Positions 61,660-64,000 of a stretch of 64,000 nucleotides of DNA are shown one piece after another. This DNA comes from an uncultured Eubacterium sp. (GTDB lineage: Bacteria > Bacillota > Clostridia > Oscillospirales > Acutalibacteraceae). The translations under genes were made by a program, and so were the position numbers. Below the pieces are notes generated by a model. That model was not told the origin of the DNA. It saw only the letters and a program-made list of their open reading frames with translations, and did no database searches. The first letter of the stretch is position 1, and each line of letters starts with the position of its first letter. Location of the stretch: assembly GCA_910577195.1 (NCBI GenBank), contig CAJTLP010000003.1, positions 269,337-333,336 of the forward strand, written 5' to 3'.

Positions 61660-62220
61660 TTACAGTTTCATTCCATAAACGAGGCCTGCACCCTTTGAAA
61701 GAACACGGAAACCGCATTTTTCATAAAAAGCAATGGCTCCCTTATTCTCCCTTGAGACAGAAAGCATCAGGCCGCTAATATGTTGTTCTTTCAGATGATG
61801 AAATAAAGCGTTCATCAATTCCTTGCCTATATGCCGTCCCTGATAGGCAGGCAAAATATCAATATGCAGGTGTGCAGGATATTTCTTTGCGTGCTTAGAA
61901 ACAGAGCAGACTTCACTGCGTGCTGATATAGAATAGAAAATACCGAGCCTGCGGATATCTGCAAGCTCGTTTCTGTAAAAATCATGCTTATAGGATTTAT
62001 AATCAGGCGCACATAAAATATATCCGACAGGCTTATCATTCGTATCAACCGCAACGAAGCTATGTTGCAAAATCCGCGTATAATAACGATTATACATTAA
62101 AAGCGTATATTCCCTGCGTTTATCATTTGAACAAAGAAAAGGCGGAGCAGTTTCAATACAAATATGTTCAACTGCAGCTTTATCGGCTGACATCATAGGA
62201 CGAATTGAAATACCCTTCAT
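61660..62220 (-). CDS. GNAT N-acetyltransferase
   Basis: This 186-residue enzyme has acetyl-CoA loop DILPAYQGRHIGKELMNALF (Q-G-R-H-I-G-K) and ENKGAIAFYEKCGFRVL at the C-terminus. The N-terminal ISIRPMMSADKAAVEHI is typical of family members acting on small molecules or peptides. Its target is unknown. It lies 20 bp after the VOC protein gene, in a run of four small leftward metabolic genes. Confidence 0.9.
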   Translation of the reverse strand: MKGISIRPMMSADKAAVEHICIETAPPFLCSNDKRREYTLLMYNRYYTRILQHSFVAVDTNDKPVGYILCAPDYKSYKHDFYRNELADIRRLGIFYSISARSEVCSVSKHAKKYPAHLHIDILPAYQGRHIGKELMNALFHHLKEQHISGLMLSVSRENKGAIAFYEKCGFRVLSKGAGLVYGMKL

Positions 62221-62240
62221 ACATTCACCAACTTATTACT

Positions 62241-62627
62241 TTATACAAAAGACCCGATTTCAATTAGATTTCCCTCAGGGTCTGCAATATAGGATGTATA
62301 CTGTCCCCATTCCATAAGCCGGGGCTCCATAACAGGCACCGCACCCTTTGATACAACATCTTTGAAGGTTTTGTCAACTGCCTCACGATTTTCAACACTC
62401 AAAGCAATTTCATAATGACCGTTGATACCGTCAGCATAATTGAATTTACGGTCGGTCATCTTTTCAAAATCTTTTCTGCCGTATAAAAGGAAGAGCGTAC
62501 CGTCCTTTTCCAGATAAACATTACCTGTTGTTTCAGGCTCTTTAATTTCAAAGCCGAGCACATCACGGTAAAATCGTACCATAACTGCCATATCCTTAAC
62601 AAAAATACCAAATCCGTCTAATTTCAT
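62241..62627 (-). CDS. VOC/glyoxalase superfamily protein
   Basis: This 128-residue protein has two beta-alpha-beta-beta-beta modules. It starts with FGIFVKDMAVMVRFYRDVLGFEI and ends with YTSYIADPEGNLIEIGSF, the usual bleomycin-resistance/glyoxalase pattern with a final metal-binding Glu. It could be a lyase, a dioxygenase-like enzyme or a drug-binding protein. The ATG follows GAGGT. Confidence 0.88.
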   Translation of the reverse strand: MKLDGFGIFVKDMAVMVRFYRDVLGFEIKEPETTGNVYLEKDGTLFLLYGRKDFEKMTDRKFNYADGINGHYEIALSVENREAVDKTFKDVVSKGAVPVMEPRLMEWGQYTSYIADPEGNLIEIGSFV

Positions 62628-62690
62628 TTTACATACCTCACTACATAATATTAAGAAAATTTTCTCAAGGCTATTATATAAGAATGCCTT

Positions 62691-63298
62691 TTATCTGTAT
62701 TGTAAAAAACCGACATTTTTATAGGCATAATTCTTAGCCTGCGATATGCTCATATTATGATATCTCTTGAAATCATTCAAAAGATGAGCCTGGTCTGAAT
62801 AACCGTATTTCATCGTTAAGTCTGACAGGTTGATATTTTGAGAAAACACGATTTCGTTCCACAAATATTGATATCTGATGAGTGAGGATAACTTTTTGGG
62901 TGACACACCGAGATACTCGTCAAAAAGTCTTTCCAGCTGTCTTGAGCTTGTAAATACAGATTTAGCAAGACTGTCTATTTTCGGGTTACCCTTTTTCAAA
63001 AGAATTTCAGCAAGTGCATCATTTATGATACTGTTATATCTTTTCACGTTGATACCGGTTAATAAATACTGCTGAACAAGGTTAATGCGTTCATAAATAT
63101 CTGTTACTTCAAAAAGTTTGGGCTCTATCTCACGTTTCAGCCTTGAGAAAAAGCAATCAACATCATAAACAGAATTTTTAGTACCTCTTAAAGAAGCCTC
63201 TGAAAAGAAAGCTACTCCCCAAGCATAAAATATGTATTATCACACTGAAACGGAAGAGCTGTTACAGGGTTATAAATATCATTAAATTTCATTTTCAT
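62691..63298 (-). pseudogene. AraC-family regulator remnant with frameshift
   Basis: The last 118 codons encode an AraC-type DNA-binding domain (KIDSLAKSVFTSSRQLERLF; DLTMKYGYSDQAHLLNDF). The same frame continues upstream without a start through SEASLRGTKNSVYDVD, and an N-terminal piece in another frame (ATG at 63298, NPVTALPFQCDNTYFMLG) stops at TAG near 63212. A one-base change in the run of four G near 63217-63220 would join them. Even rejoined it is about 200 residues, shorter than usual AraC regulators, so part of the N-terminal domain is also missing. Translation of only the C-terminal HTH from an internal ATG cannot be excluded. Confidence 0.7.
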
Positions 63299-63314
63299 AT
63301 TGCAAGAATAAATA

Positions 63315-63818
63315 TTATAAATTCCCTATTAAATCAAAAGCGTACTGCATATTATCAAGGGGAATAAATTCTTTTGCCATTATCATTCGATGAATTTCCT
63401 TAGAGGATGCCCACATTGCGTCGCAGGTCTCATTCTCCTGAAACGTTAAATCGTCAATACTACAATCATAATCAAATACATAAACATCACAAAAATCCTG
63501 ATAAACAGTTCGCTTAAAGCTTTTGAAAAGACAACCGCTGCCTCTTGGAAGATCAATACCCAATTCTTCCTTAACCTCGCGCAAAGCAGCATCCAGACTG
63601 CTCTCACCTGCAAGAGCTGATCCGCCGGTACATTCCCATAAAAGCGGATAAAATTTATTCGGTGCTCTTTTAGATATAAGCCATTCACCGCTTTTATTTT
63701 TGATCCAAATGTGCACCACTAAATGATATTCGTCCTTATTACGAGGGTGACTGCTTCTTTTTACTGTATCACCTGTTAAGATTCTGTTTTCATCATAAAC
63801 ATCCCAAAGCTCGTCCAT
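63315..63818 (-). CDS. Nudix hydrolase
   Basis: This 167-residue protein carries the Nudix box: GSALAGESSLDAALREVKEE followed by LGI (G-x5-E-x7-REVxEELG). The start MDELWDVYDENR at 63818 follows AGAGGA and matches IDI-like Nudix proteins (WDVYD...LVVHIWIKN). The longer frame reading upstream to 63923 has no ribosome site and runs into the rRNA terminator, so it is not used. It hydrolyses a nucleoside-diphosphate-linked substrate; which one is unknown. Confidence 0.9.
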   Translation of the reverse strand: MDELWDVYDENRILTGDTVKRSSHPRNKDEYHLVVHIWIKNKSGEWLISKRAPNKFYPLLWECTGGSALAGESSLDAALREVKEELGIDLPRGSGCLFKSFKRTVYQDFCDVYVFDYDCSIDDLTFQENETCDAMWASSKEIHRMIMAKEFIPLDNMQYAFDLIGNL

Positions 63819-63882
63819 ATAAAATTCCTCTCTAACAAAGCTATTTTCAAAATAACATAAAAAAGAGAAAAAGTCAAAATAA

Positions 63883-63911
63883 AAAACCTCGCACATTAAG
63901 TACGAGGTTTT
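63883..63911 (-). terminator. Terminator of the rRNA operon
   Basis: On the minus strand AAAACCTCGTAC pairs with GTGCGAGGTTTT (12 bp, one G-U, 5-nt loop) and runs into TTTTTTATTTT directly after the 5S rRNA. Confidence 0.9.
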
Positions 63912-63913
63912 CA

Positions 63914-64000
63914 GTGTCGGCATAACCTATTTTTCCGGGAGGCTGCCCTCCAAGTATCTTCGGCACGTTTGAGCTTAACTACCGTGTTCGGGATGGGAAC
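63914..64000 (-). rRNA. rrf: 5S rRNA, 3' part (5' end beyond the window)
   Basis: The minus strand reads GTTCCCATCCCGAACACGG, then AGTTAAGCTC and ends AATAGGTTATGCCGACAC, the conserved central and 3' portions of bacterial 5S rRNA. About 87 nt are present; the 3' end is estimated from the terminator and may be off by a few bases. The 23S and 16S genes should lie to the right. Confidence 0.93.

Noticed and set aside
63819..63923. N-terminal extension of the Nudix protein into the rRNA terminator
   Set aside because: It overlaps the 5S rRNA terminator and lacks a ribosome site, while the internal ATG has AGAGGA and matches family starts.
1..64000. CRISPR arrays, prophage, integrases, transposases, origin of replication
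   Set aside because: No regularly spaced repeats, recombinase motifs, phage structural genes or DnaA-box clusters were found on reading both strands.

Overview
This is one chromosomal window from a low-GC Gram-positive anaerobe. It is most likely a gut member of the Clostridia (Oscillospiraceae/Ruminococcaceae-like). The grounds are strong Shine-Dalgarno sites with many TTG/GTG starts, the nickel-pincer cofactor genes larE-larB-larC, InlB-type (Flg_new) repeats on a surface protein, an Old Yellow Enzyme of the 2,4-dienoyl-CoA reductase/BaiCD type, and a host-glycan degradation locus. The taxonomic placement is inference. No phage, insertion sequence, CRISPR array or replication origin was seen.

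Layout, left to right. 1-6.8 kb: a cut-off FRG-domain gene, a flavin/Fe-S oxidoreductase, two small membrane proteins, a GPH sugar symporter and a MITE-like repeat. 6.8-11.6 kb: a sulfur assimilation operon metY-cysK, preceded by a consensus promoter, two 17-bp operators and a cysteine-rich 28-codon leader ORF, then a two-component system. 11.6-18.8 kb: an operon encoding a PHP phosphatase, an Lrp-type regulator, an aminotransferase, IspE and an Fe-alcohol dehydrogenase, then an ACT/UPF0210 pair and a lysine-rich membrane protein. 19-24 kb: a GH20 hexosaminidase followed by larE-larB-larC.

25.5-51 kb: a large glycan locus centred on an AraC-type regulator. Leftward from 44.1 kb run a membrane-anchored metallophosphoesterase, a GPH symporter, a sugar dehydrogenase, a Zn-dehydrogenase, UxaB- and UxaA-like enzymes, a lactonase-type amidohydrolase, a GH110-like alpha-galactosidase, a GH29 fucosidase, a GH129-like alpha-GalNAcase and a DUF5107/TPR protein. 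A second metallophosphoesterase, an alkaline-phosphatase-superfamily enzyme and an MFS permease follow. To the right lie a GH35 beta-galactosidase, a third metallophosphoesterase, a broken phosphatase copy and a GH101-like enzyme. None of the glycosidases has a signal peptide. I infer import of mucin or blood-group-type oligosaccharides by symport, cytoplasmic hydrolysis, and oxidation of an L-galactose/L-fucose-type sugar through a lactone, a sugar acid and altronate-like intermediates. Direct repeats with a 21-bp period at 44.15 and 49.57 kb suggest shared AraC-type control.

51-64 kb: a DMP19-like protein, a PHP pseudogene, tRNA-Trp and tRNA-Met, a YhhN protein, a MATE exporter, acetyltransferases and a methyltransferase behind a leader-peptide/terminator attenuator. 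Then come a sigma factor with a 1040-residue membrane-spanning InlB-repeat partner, small enzymes, an AraC pseudogene, a Nudix hydrolase, and the 3' end of a 5S rRNA on the minus strand, marking an rRNA operon beyond the right edge.

Nearly all coding sequence from 6.8 kb onward is on the minus strand, co-directional with the rRNA and tRNA genes. Product names come from motif recognition by eye; no database search was run.
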